Assembly: GCA_003255065.1 (NCBI GenBank)
Contig: QAOA01006734.1
Span: 399,759 to 463,758, forward strand
DNA length: 64,000 nt
Source of the DNA: Cercis canadensis
Taxonomy: Eukaryota > Streptophyta > Magnoliopsida > Fabales > Fabaceae
Reading direction: 5' to 3'
The notes under the pieces are model-generated. The model had not been told where the DNA came from. It saw only the letters and a program-made list of their open reading frames with translations, and searched no databases. The position numbers were made by a program, and so were the translations under genes. Below, one piece after another: positions 12,158 through 23,160 of the stretch; position 1 is the first letter of the stretch, and each line of letters begins with the position of its first letter.

Positions 12158-12737
12158 CTGTGTTTCTTTAATTACAATTGATCTTATCGACATAATGCCC
12201 TCCCAAAGTAAATTGACATGTGTTGAAAACAAAATCTTATGGAATTATGAAGTTACTTTTTTTTTTTTATTTGGCGAAAACTGGAAACAAAATCCGATCA
12301 AATTGTGGAGTTAAATTTGTATTTGGTGAAAATTATGAAGTTGCCTCGAGAGAAAAACAAAATCTCATCCAATTATGGAGTTGCCTTAGCAAGAGCGCCA
12401 TATCCACGGCTGTTAAAGTGGAAGGTTAATTGCCCTGAACTTGGTCAACTCGTGGCATAGACAAGGGACCACTTTTTTTTTACCAACAACGGGACCACTG
12501 CACTCAAACGACTTAGGTTGCCAATTGATGGGCCCTACCGTGGGTAATGTCGGTTGCTCCAGGCCCATGGACATTTGTTTTCCTCCTGCCATCCTTGGAT
12601 TTGGGCCCATTCTTAAGAGCGACCTCATAAAACCAAAAAAGTGGTGCTGTCAAACCGAATTGGTCCGGCTGTTTATAAAATGGGCTGACAAAATTGGCAA
12701 CTCAGCCTGGTTATTTTAGTAGAGACATCGGCATGTA

Positions 12738-12965
12738 TAAGAAGATGAGGTTTCATAGATACTTTTTATATTTATGTAATATATTATATTACATAAGATT
12801 AACCAATATGTGAATGACATGTATATAAATTAATTATTTTTAAATTTATTTGAGAAAATAAAATAAAATAAATTATATTTATATTTAATAAAATATAAAA
12901 ATTACGTATGCTTGTCACATCAGTGTAGTATGACATACTCACGTAGTATCATAGAATTCATGATA
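12738..12965 (-). mobile_element. MITE-like element, copy B
   Basis: The reverse complement of this stretch aligns along most of its length with 1110-1351: TATGATACTA, GTGACAAGCATACGTAATTT, then AT-rich blocks, then ATACATGTCATTCACATATT. Second member of the same small non-coding family. Confidence 0.65.
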
Positions 12966-12987
12966 AAAATATTATAATAATTAATAA

Positions 12988-13541
12988 GTTTAATTATAAT
13001 TTTGATCCTCCTATTTTAACGTTTTAATTTTTTTTTTATCTTTCTTGTTTAAAAATAAATAATTTAGTCTCTCTATATTCATAAAATATGTAATTTTGAT
13101 TATTTCGTTATTGAGCTAAATTTTATGAAATATAGTTGAAAGTGTAAAGTTCTCAAATTCACAATCTCACCTTTCAAATTGAAGAGTTACGTATTGCAAA
13201 TTTCATCATAAAATTTTAACTCGATCCAACGGTGAGATTCAACCCAAAATACTAAAACTAAAAGTTTTTACCTAACAAGAAATCTATATTTATTCACCGT
13301 TAAATTGAACTAAAATTTTGTAGAGATATTTATAAGACGTAATTCTTCAATCTAAATGGTGAAATTATAAATTAGATAACTTTACATCTTGAAATAAACT
13401 TAAAAAAATTTAACTTAAAGATAAAATGACCAAAATTACACATTTTATAAATATCAAAGGATAAAATAATTTATTTTTAAACAAGAGAAATAAAAAAGTT
13501 TAAATTATTAAAATAATAAGACTAAAATTATAATTAAGCCA
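12988..13541. mobile_element. Fold-back MITE, about 550 bp
   Basis: The element is almost one large imperfect hairpin. The left arm starts GTTTAATTATAATTTTGATC. The right arm ends with the complement, CTAAAATTATAATTAAGCC. Inner blocks such as AACAAGAGAAATAAAAAAG, AAATAATTTA and the TTCAAATTGAAGAGTTACG / CGTAATTCTTCAATCTAAA pair also mirror each other. Flanks share ATTAATA, a possible target duplication. No ORF. Confidence 0.7.
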
Positions 13542-13943
13542 AATTAATATCATAGTAGTAACAAAAAAATAAAAGAAGATATTAAAAATTATAATAATTA
13601 ATATTAATTAATTAAACAAAAATTCAAATAAACAATTACATTTAATTTAATTTTCCACAATGGCCTAACCCGTTTATTGGCTCATTTAGTCATTTAACTT
13701 TCAAGTTTAAGTTTTGGATACACAAATAAAGTAACAACAATAATAGTTCAGATAAAAAAGGGTACTACCATTATTTATCATCATCATATATATTTTTTAG
13801 TAGAATTTTTTAAAGAATAAGCAGTATTTATACATGTAAAATTCATTCACTTATTTTGTTATTTTTTATATTGAAAAAAGAGGAAGCGAAAAACCAAAAG
13901 CAACTAAAAAGTGAAAACAAAAAAACCGTGGTGCTCTACTGAA

Positions 13944-13984
13944 TTCCCGCCATGCGCAGGGTAACATTCCCGTAAATTCCCGCC
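13944..13984 (+). promoter_or_regulatory. Two E2F-like sites in the MSH6 promoter
   Basis: TTCCCGCC occurs at 13944-13951 and again at 13977-13984, 33 bp apart and about 100-140 bp before the MSH6 start codon. The octamer fits the plant E2F/DP consensus (TTSSCGSS), and S-phase expression of mismatch-repair genes is well known. Regulation by E2F here is inferred, not shown. Confidence 0.7.
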
Positions 13985-14084
13985 ATCCCTCCCTTTCCCC
14001 GAGGCTTTACATTGAAAATCCCTCTCCCAATTTCTGTGTTTCTGCAACATAACAATTACAATTTGTCACTGTTTTCCGTTAGCA

Positions 14085-17000
14085 ATGGCTTCCTCCCGTC
14101 GGCAGAGCAATGGCCGATCGCCACTCGTCAATCAACAGCGCCAGATTACTTCTTTCTTCTCTAAATTTACTTCTCCATCTCCATCTCCATCTCCTTCCCC
14201 CATTTTAGCCAAGCAAAAATCTTCTAACCCTAATTCCAAAAATGAAAACCCTAGTAGCCCTAGCCCCAGTCCTACCACACCTTCCCCTCGCAATCCCAAA
14301 CCCAAGAAACCCCTCCTAGTTATCGGCGCTTCATCACCATCCACTCCTTCTCCTCCATCTTCAGTATCTGTTGGTGAGCAGTCCTACGGACAAGACCACG
14401 TTGGGAGAAGGATCAAGGTTTATTGGCCATTGGATAAAGCCTGGTACGAAGGTTGTGTCAAATCTTTTGATAAGGCTACTGGTAAGCATTTGGTTCAATA
14501 CGACGATGACGAAGAGGAATCATTGGACCTCGCCAAGGAGAAGATTGAATGGGTTCAAGAAACGTTCAGCAAGTTGAAACGGCTGCGTCGCGGCTTTTCT
14601 ACTCTCAAGCAGGTGGTCATTGACGGCGATGAGGGGGCAGATAATATTATGGAAGAGAGTCCTGGTGCTGATGTCGCTGATGATGATTCTAGTGATGAAG
14701 ACTGGGGGAAGAATGAGGTGGTTGAGGATGCTGACGACGGTGAGGACGATATGGAGCTAGAGGAGGAGGAGGACCAAGAGGATAAAGCGGAGGGGTCCAA
14801 AGGAAAGCCAAGTATAAAGGTTGAGTCTAAAAAGCGGAAGCTAGGTGGAGGACAGAAATCGAGATCTGCAAAGAAGAGCAAGAGCGGAGGGGAAATTGAT
14901 AAGGGAAGTTTAAAGGTCTCAATGTTGGAGAGTACTAGTAATTTGGAGAGTAAGTGATTGGTTTCTTCTTTCCTTTTTGGGTGTGTGTTTCTCATTATAT
15001 TTTCTTCCTCCTTTCATCGTTATCAGTATTTTTGCTTGTTGGGGCTTTACTGGAGTCTGGAACTCTATCTTTTGCAACTCATTTTTTTTTTCTTTTTTGC
15101 GGTGATCTTGAAATATCAAGTGTTACTTGAAGTCTGCCCTAATTTTATTTTATTTTTTCCTTTTTAGATATTGAAATCTTCAGATCTAGAACTGTTGTTG
15201 CATTGCATATGTTATCAATCATGAAAAAAAAAAGGGAAAAACACCATATGGTAATGGCCATGCATCTGAAATGCAGAGACAAATACATAATTTGTAAATT
15301 GTATCAAAAGTTGAATTTAATCCATCTCATTGCAGTTAAAAAGGCATCCAATGGCATTGACAGTGTGTCTACTGGTGACGCCTCTGAAAGATTTGCAGTG
15401 CGAGAAGCTCAGAAATTCCGCTTCCTTAAAGAGTAAGTACTGGTTATGGGGCTGCAGTGTTTCTGAACCTTTTCATTCGATAAGGTTCCTTATTATTCCT
15501 TAGTTGATTTAGATCACATAAGATTTCATGAGGCCTTCACCTCGCCATGGCTTTTGGAATATGCTTGTGCTTGAGCAGCAACAGAATGGCAATTAACTTC
15601 TACCAAGACAAGCAGCTTGTGGCTTGGAGCTTGATTACTTTCTTACAAGTACAACAAACATGTGCAATGAAACGAGCATATGCAGTTATCAGCAACTTTC
15701 AGCTTTTCTTTCAGGCGTTTAATTTGTGTTATTGAATTTCATTATACTCATTTTATGGTGCTCTATATATGATTGGTGCAGAGATCGCAGGGATGGCAAA
15801 AGAAGACGTCCTGGAGATGAAAATTATGACTCAAGAACTCTATACTTGCCTCCTGATTTCTTAAAGAGTCTGTCAGATGGCCAGGTAGCTACTTCTAAAA
15901 TAGTACAGGAGCTCTCACTTTTTGTTGTATCCTATTAATTCGTTCGGGTGATGAATTCAGAGACAATGGTGGGAGTTCAAGTCCAAGCACATGGACAAAG
16001 TTCTGTTTTTCAAGGTATATATGGTTTAGAATGGCAAAGTTTTTTTGGTGTCATTTCTGCAATCTAATGAAACTTTTTTATTCTGCTGTTGGAGCAGATG
16101 GGTAAATTTTATGAACTGTTTGAAATGGATGCACATATAGGAGTGAAAGAGCTTGATTTGCAGTATATGAAGGTTAGTATGAGTGTTCTTTAAAGATCTT
16201 AAGGTGCCCCATTTGCTTATTTTAAACTGCTCAATAATCTTTTTAAATTTTCAATGAAAATGTCAAGGGTCCTTTTCCCCCCTTAAAAACAGAAAAACAA
16301 AACCATATGACCTTTATGGGCCTGTGGATATGTCTATGCTCTATAATGTTTGTTTTTCTCATGTTATTAATTTGCATCTGATTCCAATTTTTAGGGAGAA
16401 CAACCTCATTGCGGATTTCCAGAGAGAAATTTCTCAATGAATGTTGAGAAACTGGCAAGGAAGGTCTGCCTTTTAGATATTCTTTTTTCTTATTTTATCT
16501 CTGTACTGAACTTTAAGCATATCCAACAAGCCAATCTTGTGATTTTGGAGAACTTACTGGAACTGCCTTGGCAGAGCAGGGTTATCGAGTTCTTGTTGTA
16601 GAGCAGACTGAAACACCTGAACAGCTGGAGCTTCGTCGTAAAGAAAAGGGTTCTAAAGATAAGGTCCAATAGTTACATCTTACAGTTTTTAAAAATATCA
16701 TTTTTTTTTCTTTTTAATGTCATCATGCTTTTTCCAAGTTGCATTCTAAATAGGAGTAATTTTAACTATTCTACCTTATACTTGTTCACTTTGCATCCTG
16801 TTTTATATCTTGTCTTTTTTAATGAGTAATTTTTTAACTAGTTTGAATTTCTCTGCGTGATAATATCTATGGGTGGTAAAAGAACAGTTCTCTGTGGTCT
16901 TGACATGTTTCTCTTTTAGGTTGTGAAACGTGAAATATGTGCAGTGGTTACAAAAGGCACATTAACTGATGGGGAGTTGATGTCAGCAAACCCAGAAGCT

Positions 17001-20000
17001 TCATATCTAATGGCACTGACCGAACACCAAAATCAGGCAAATGAAAGCTGGGAGTGTATATATGGTGTTTGTGTAGTAGATGTTGCCACCAGCAGAATCA
17101 TACTTGGACAGGTGTGAGTCTGATGTGTTCTGTAAGCTAAGTCTTACTTAATTTTTGTTTTTCTTGTTCTCAGGCATGGTTTGTATGTCATATGAACTTA
17201 TTCTAATATTTTTATGATATGCTGAATGTCATCAAGCTTTGAAGTATTTTATCCTTTTAGGTTCTGTTGGGGATGATATTCCACGGTTTTACGAACTAAT
17301 TGCGACTGTATATCCATTATGTTTGCTTGGAAACTCAATATTGGGTTGCTTGAAGTATTCCTTCATCCATATGCTTTCCATGGATTTTATTAGCATTTGT
17401 GTTAATTTACTTGGATAACCTGAAATATACAGAGTTCTATACCTAATTAGTCTGCTGATTGCTTTTATAATCACTTATATTGTAAAACATGTGTGCTTCT
17501 CTGTATGGCAGTTTAGGGATGATTCAGAGTGCAGTACCTTGTGCAGTGTCTTATCTGAGCTTAGACCAGTTGAAATTGTGAAACCTGCTAAAATACTTAG
17601 TGCTGAAACGGAGAGAGTACTGCTGAAGCATACAAGAAATCCTCTAGTCAATGAATTAGTTCCAGCTGTAGAATTCTGGGATGCTGAGAAAACTGTTCAT
17701 GAGGTGAAGAGAATTTACAGGCACAGTGTTGATACTGGTGTTGAAAATGATGGGTTGGGCCCCCTACCAGATGTTTTGCTGGAGCTAGTGAAAGCAGCTG
17801 ACAGTGGTAGAAGTGCGCTTTCAGCACTTGGTGGCGCTCTTTATTATCTGAAACAGGCTTTCCTGGAAGAGACATTACTTAGATTTGCACATTTTGAGTT
17901 ACTTCCATCTTCTGGTTTCAATGATATTTCTTCGAAACCATACATGGTTCTTGATGCAGCAGCCCTGGAGAATCTTGAGATTTTCGAGAATAGCAGAAAT
18001 GGAGATTCTTCAGGGTAAACATGTCATTTGATGAACATTCTGTACTCTTTCATATTTAGAGAAGATAAGTATTTCTTTATATCTTTCTTTTACTAAGTTC
18101 GTACATATATTGTAGCACGCTCTATGCTCAATTGAACCAATGTGTCACTGCATTTGGAAAGAGATTGCTAAAGACATGGCTTGCAAGACCATTATGTCAT
18201 TTAGAGTCAATCAAGGAACGCCAAGAAGCTGTGGCAGGTTTAAGGGTAGGTATGGTGACCATGTATTTTGCTTCTAGTAAGGGTACATATATATTATGTT
18301 ACCGATAAAATAAATTTTCCCACATTTGGATTTTATTTGAATTTTCTTTTCAATTTTTCCCTCTTCTTGGACTAATATGCCTTTAGGACCTGTCATGATA
18401 AATTTTTCCCATTTGAAGTAACTAAAGTACTTGGTTATTCTTTTTCCCCACTCTTCTATATAAATCCAAGATTTAACAATTTACTTGTTTTGCTTTGTTC
18501 AGTATAGTGGTGTAGCTTTTTAGCTCCTAGAGTAAAATTTTTTATGCTTTTCCATTTATGTTTCCTGTCATCCCCACCCCAAAATTTATCTCTAGGATTG
18601 TTTAGTGTTTCTTTCAGACTGATATGAACAGAAGAGTCACCCATGTCATATGTTTATGATATTTACCAAGATGTTCTTGGCTAGGTTGAAAAATTTGATG
18701 TATTATTTGTTTTCTAGGGAATTAATCTACCTTCTGCACTAGAATTTCGGAAGGCATTATTGAAGCTACCAGACATGGAGCGGTTGCTTGCACGGATCTT
18801 CTCTAGTAGGTAAAAGCAGCATTAACAAAACATTGTGCATCAACTACATGTGATAATATGCAGAGACCAACTGTTGGTATGCTTGAGTTATATTTATGCT
18901 CCTTGAAATGCATGCAGTGAAGGTAGTGGAAGGAACGCTAGTAAAGTGGTTTTGTACGAGGATGCTGCAAAGAAACAACTCCAAGAGTTTATTTCAGCGC
19001 TGCGCGGTTGTGAACTAATGGCAAAAGCATGTTCTGAACTTGGTGTCATCTTGAGTGATGTTGAATCTAGACAACTTCATCATCTATTAACACCAGGTAT
19101 GTTGACCTTAAGTATGTGTTTTCATAGAATCATGGAGATACTGTCTGATATTGACTGTTGTCAACTGTAGGTGAAGGTCTTCCCGATGTCTGTATGGCTC
19201 TAAACCATTTCAAGGATGCTTTTGATTGGGTGGAAGCCAATAACTCTGGACGTATAATACCTCATGAAGGAGTTGATATGGAGTATGACTCATCCTGTAA
19301 AGCAGTTAAGGAGATTGAATCTAGTTTATCAAAGCATCTCAAGGAACAGAAGAAATTACTTGGAGATTCATCTGTAAGATCTTTAGTTGAAACAATTGGT
19401 TTTCAATATGTTTGTAGTGCATTTAATGCTGATGTTGTTGTTTGTTTGTTATAGATCACCTATGTCACTGTTGGAAAGGATTCATATTTGTTGGAAGTGC
19501 CAGAAAGTTTGCGTGGGAATATTCGTCGGGACTATGAGCTACGTTCATCCAGAAAAGTAAGAAGCCAAAAATCTGATATTGAAGTAGACTGAATATGAAC
19601 TGTGTATCATGTCTACTATACACTGCTGTACTTTATTATTAAATATGACTCCTCATGTTGATTAGCCTTGATGTATAGATTTTAAGATTTTGTCACCTAT
19701 TACGCTAGTCAACAGAAATAATCTTTCTATCAGGATTAATTTACCTTCCATTCTTCCCACTGGCATGTGCAGGGTTTCTTCAGGTACTGGACCCCAGATA
19801 TTAAAAAGTTCTTGAGAGAGCTCTCCCAAGCTGAATCTGAAAAGGAGTCCTCATTGAGAAGTATATTGCAGAGATTAATTGGGCGTTTCTGTGAACATCA
19901 CACCCAATGGAGACAATTGGTGTCTACAACTGCCGGTACATATTGCTGTCATTCTGTCCATTTGGCATGTCACTGCAATTACAACCTCTTTCCCTCTTTT

Positions 20001-22553
20001 CTTTTCTTCCCCTGAAGAAAAGGTCAAAATGGGTGCCTGAATTCCTCAGTGTACTGTACTGCAATCAGAAATATAAATTAAATACAGTAATGTCAAGTTA
20101 TTCAAATAATGACTACCCAAGTTCCCATGGAGGGAAGCTAAGTTTAGATAAACTTCAACCAAGCATCTTCTACCCATGAATAAGGTGACAACAGGATAGC
20201 CAAAAAATTGCATAATTGGGTGAGGGGCATATCCTTGGCACATGCTCCCCTATAAGTTCTTGTATAATGAATGCCTATTGTATACTCCTGTTTTTCTTCA
20301 ACTGAAATCTGTGTTTTCCTGGCCTGTTACCTTGATCAATACGTCTTCCTTTAAAATTATTACAGGATAAAAAATATATAGTTTCCCCTGGGAAATTAAT
20401 ACCTTTCATGGCTTAATTGGATGTCATGTGTTGCAGAGCTGGATGTTTTGATCAGTTTAGCTATTGCTAATGACTACTACGAAGGACCAACATGCCAACC
20501 GAGTTTCTTAGGCTCATTAAGTTCAAAAGAAGCTCCATGCCTCTCAGCTAAAAGTTTGGGACACCCAGTCCTTAGAAGTGATTCTTTAGACAAGGGTAGC
20601 TTTGTCCCCAATGACGTAACCATTGGTGGTCCACATCAGGCCAGTTTCTTACTTCTCACTGGTCCTAACATGGGAGGAAAGTCAACTCTTCTTCGCCAAG
20701 TTTGCTTGGCTGTGATTTTGGCTCAGGTGAAACTTCCATTTATATTGCCTTTTCTTTGTTGAATGAGCTTGCTGTTTGCGTCGGGATTTCCTCATTTTCT
20801 TCCTTCTGCAGGTTGGTGCAGATGTCCCTGCAGAGAGTTTTGATTTGTCACTTGTGGACCGAATTTTTGTTCGAATGGGTGCCAAAGATAATATCATGGC
20901 TGGCCAAAGTACATTTTTAACTGAACTGTCAGAAACTGCGACAATGCTGGTGAGATGCCTGTGCCTCTTGCAGTAGCAATTCTATTACATCTAATCAGGG
21001 TTGAGGTCGAATCTTAATATCTTCCTGATATACAATTTAGTTAATTTGTTCTATTTTAGTCTGCTCAATTAGTTACCAGGCAGCAGCCAAAAAAAATGTT
21101 ATTTTTCAAGTGCTGATTCTTTTATTAAACATGAACAGAGTGTATGGTCTGTGATGATGTCACCATGGAGGAAGGAAATTTTTGTCTTTTCTTTTTCTTT
21201 CACAAGGTTTATTCAGTTTTATAATTTTTCATCTTTAATGAGATACTCAGTAATGTGTGCCATTGGACTGTATTGTTCGTTCTATGTTATAGATGTTTAT
21301 GAATCTGATTTAAGCTTTCTATTTTTACGGATATGCTCTTTTTGGTGAATACAGTCATCAGCCACTCGTAATTCGTTGGTGGCTCTGGATGAGCTTGGAC
21401 GTGGAACCTCAACTTCAGATGGGCAAGCCATTGCGTAAGTGTCTGTAATGGTGGACATGCTCTTGTCCCCAGTGGTTTCAGTATAAATAGTTGGTTATCC
21501 TACTTCATGTATTAGTCCATCTGAGTTTCTCTATATTTCCAATATTTGGCAGGGAATCAGTACTAGAACATTTTGTACGGAAGGTGCAGTGCCGTGGGAT
21601 GTTTTCCACTCATTATCACCGGTTAGCTATAGATTATCACAATGATCCCAAGGTATGCCTTGGTTTTTATTCTGTATAGTTTATTAGCCATAGATCGCAT
21701 TCATCCTCCAATTCTTTAGTGTGAGAAAATTTCAAGCTCAAGATTATTTTCTAAGGAAGAAATACCTACTAGAAGCTTTAGATTTTATTTAGTTGTGTTT
21801 GAGAAAAACTTTGGCATATTTCTAACTATGCTTTTCATGTATGTTTTGTAAAGGTCTCTCTCTGCCATATGGCATGCCAAGTAGGCAATGGAATTGGAGG
21901 TGTGGACGAAGTCACATTTCTTTACCGGTTAACCCCTGGTGCTTGCCCTAAGAGCTATGGTGTTAATGTTGCTCGGTTAGCTGGTAAGATTCTTTTCAAT
22001 TTTAAATTTCCTTTTTGTTGAAACTGTTGGTAAGATTGACAATCAACATGTGTTAATTCAATACATATTTATGAAGATTGCATTAATTATGGATATGCTG
22101 AATGTGGAACATTTGGACCATGAAGCCCTCAAAATGTATATTTGAGACAAGTCTGCTTTTTTTTTCTTTTTTTGTCATTTTGGGAAACTGTAAAAGAGCA
22201 TGTCAAGCTTATAACTTCGATTACAATGAATGTACCAAAACATAGCTTTCAATGTCTTCCCTCATTATTAACCAATTCTTATTATAATAAAACCAATGAA
22301 CTTTATTTCAGGACTTCCCACTTCTGTGCTTCAAAAGGCTGCTGCTAAGTCGCGAGAATTTGAGGCCTCATATGGTAAGTGCAGAAGGATGTCTTCTGAA
22401 AACACCTCGTCTAGTCAAAGTTGGGTTGATGAGATGAGAGTCATAAAAAAATTAATGAATGCTGCTACAAATTCGAGTTACCAGGACAAACTTTGCGATA
22501 GTTCCCTAAGTGAACTTCAGGGTAAAGCACGAGTGCTCCTGCGGCAATGTTAA
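14085..22553 (+). CDS. MSH6: DNA mismatch repair protein MSH6 (MutS-alpha subunit)
   Basis: Nuclear ATPase that pairs with MSH2 to recognise base mismatches and small loops. 21 exons join in frame to 1296 aa (Arabidopsis about 1324): 14085-14949, 15336-15432, 15782-15884, 15961-16014, 16098-16172, 16395-16463, 16580-16663, 16920-17111, 17512-18014, 18116-18245, 18718-18809, 18918-19096, 19171-19373, 19455-19556, 19773-19935, 20437-20726, 20812-20949, 21355-21434, 21553-21652, 21854-21983, 22312-22553. Visible parts: PCNA-binding PIP box Q18-RQITS-FF25; Ser/Pro-rich linker; plant-type Tudor domain about residues 96-160; acidic and Lys-rich tract; mismatch-contacting F377-Y-E379; Walker A GPNMGGKST about 1046-1054; Walker B LDELGRGTS about 1123. 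Intron 2 carries the dispersed repeat shared with the CKI1-like gene. Exon 7 is assigned to the inner of two nearby AG acceptors because only that one keeps frame. Confidence 0.96.
15461..15713 (+). repeat. Unclassified dispersed repeat, copy 2 (MSH6 intron 2)
   Basis: Second copy of the repeat at 7951-8190, same orientation on the plus strand, so sense to MSH6 but antisense to the CKI1-like gene. The copies differ by many substitutions and small indels. Confidence 0.75.
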
Positions 22554-23160
22554 TCTATTCCAAGATACAAATATTATAGAAAATTGCAAAAATATCAAAA
22601 TCCGTAGTAATTCTTTAGTAATTCTTGATTTGTCATCAAAATATCAATTTTTTTTTGAAAGCGAAAAATGCTTATAGCCATCTTCTAAGTTTATATTAAT
22701 CAATCCCGATAGGCTGACTGATAGGATGGCTTTCAGAGTCTTGCTTTCTGTATATTAGTCTTTAAACATATATGTTTGTGTTCATTAGGATAAGTGTGCT
22801 TCCAGTGAATAGTTTTAAAGCCATCCCAATGTATACGTTTGGCAGGTTATCTAATTGGCTTGCTTAGGTGATCTCGGTTATCTAATGAATACATTTTTAG
22901 GTGAATTCGGTTGTTCATTCTGCTGGTAATTATTTGTTGTCTTACATAATCTTCTCTAGTCTGGGGGTGGGTGGTACACCAAATTTGGCAAACAAAGGTG
23001 TTCCCTTTTTTCATTTTTTTGTTATTGAAAAAAAACACTTTGCTAATTGAAGTAGGATGCCATTCAATTTGAATTCCATTATTTTGCCTTAATTTATACC
23101 TGGAAATGTTGGAATATTTAAACATGAGCATCGGCATGATGCTCTGATACAAATGAGAAC
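22554..23160. other. Intergenic space between two convergent genes
   Basis: MSH6 and the RING-CH gene end facing each other, about 600 bp apart. The stretch should hold both 3' UTRs; no further gene is seen. Confidence 0.6.

Larger units (their letters stand above)
10400..12737. other. AT-rich intergenic DNA between CKI1-like and MSH6
   Basis: No supported gene. It contains a four-copy degenerate motif at 10930-11415 (see that entry), an (AT)n microsatellite at 12131-12157, and a moderately GC-richer stretch at 12420-12700 whose ORFs on both strands have no recognisable domain. Confidence 0.5.

Noticed and set aside
12413-12719. ORFs on both strands in a GC-richer stretch
   Set aside because: Mutual shadows; neither translation resembles a known family.
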